Source: CAZBRS01 sp964494475 (GTDB taxonomy: Bacteria; Myxococcota_A; UBA9042; CAZBRS01). Taken from it: a DNA stretch of 20,931 bases. Where the stretch lies: assembly GCA_964494475.1 (NCBI GenBank), contig CAZBRS010000074.1, positions 1 through 20,931 of the forward strand, written 5' to 3'. This document shows, piece after piece, positions 15,966 to 20,931 of the stretch. The position numbers and the translations under genes were made by a program. The notes beneath the pieces were generated by a model, which made no database searches, had not been told where the DNA came from, and was given only the letters and a program-made list of their open reading frames with translations. Positions within the stretch are counted from its first letter, which is position 1. Each line of letters opens with the position of its first letter.

Positions 15966-20931
<4,966 letters not shown>

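Overview
The window is GC-rich, gene-dense DNA with an assembly gap of exactly 100 N at 9193-9292. Several features suggest a predatory or social Deltaproteobacterium-like organism (Myxococcota, Bradymonadales and relatives). These are a Hanks-type kinase-fold protein with a long Pro/Ala tail and a membrane anchor, Cys-rich lipoproteins with acidic Asp/Ala linkers, and a very large MopE-like protein built from CNGLDDDCDG motifs. This taxonomic placement is inferred from gene content only. No rRNA, tRNA, transposase, integrase or CRISPR array was seen.

Left block (1-7898, minus strand). Read in transcription order it holds a radical SAM enzyme, a Cys-rich lipoprotein that starts 11 bp after it, a long-form HflX GTPase whose best start overlaps the lipoprotein stop, and a membrane-anchored kinase-like protein that runs off the left edge. 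The kinase-like protein has HGN in place of HRD and DPY in place of DFG, so it is probably a pseudokinase. It carries a periplasmic PEPPK/PVVK repeat tail.

Middle (7899-9999). A 91-bp divergent region separates the radical SAM gene from a small plus-strand hypothetical gene. Both genes appear to have promoters placed so that transcription would start at the ATG. Next come two minus-strand secreted-protein genes that form an operon: a small lipoprotein or membrane protein, then a Cys-rich protein interrupted by the assembly gap.

Accessory block (10000-14608, plus strand). It holds an AAA_14/DUF4143 ATPase whose promoter is flanked by two copies of CTTTCTAAAG, an antitoxin/ParE-type toxin pair, an ABC-F ATPase of Uup type, and a MazE/MazF pair. 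Two unrelated type II toxin-antitoxin modules therefore bracket the ABC-F gene. Each has a sigma-70-like promoter with an inverted repeat over its -10 element.

Right block (14718-20931, plus strand). A secreted von Willebrand A-domain protein is followed by a giant Cys-rich lipoprotein that runs off the right edge (at least 1655 residues). This protein has nested repeats: three modules of about 245 residues, then at least 13 complete units of exactly 60 residues with no indel. Each unit has six cysteines and an EF-hand-like DxDxDGxxDE loop. Two positions in the motif covary: Cys-Asn goes with DDD, and Cys-Asp goes with DN. This repeat architecture is the most striking signal in the window.
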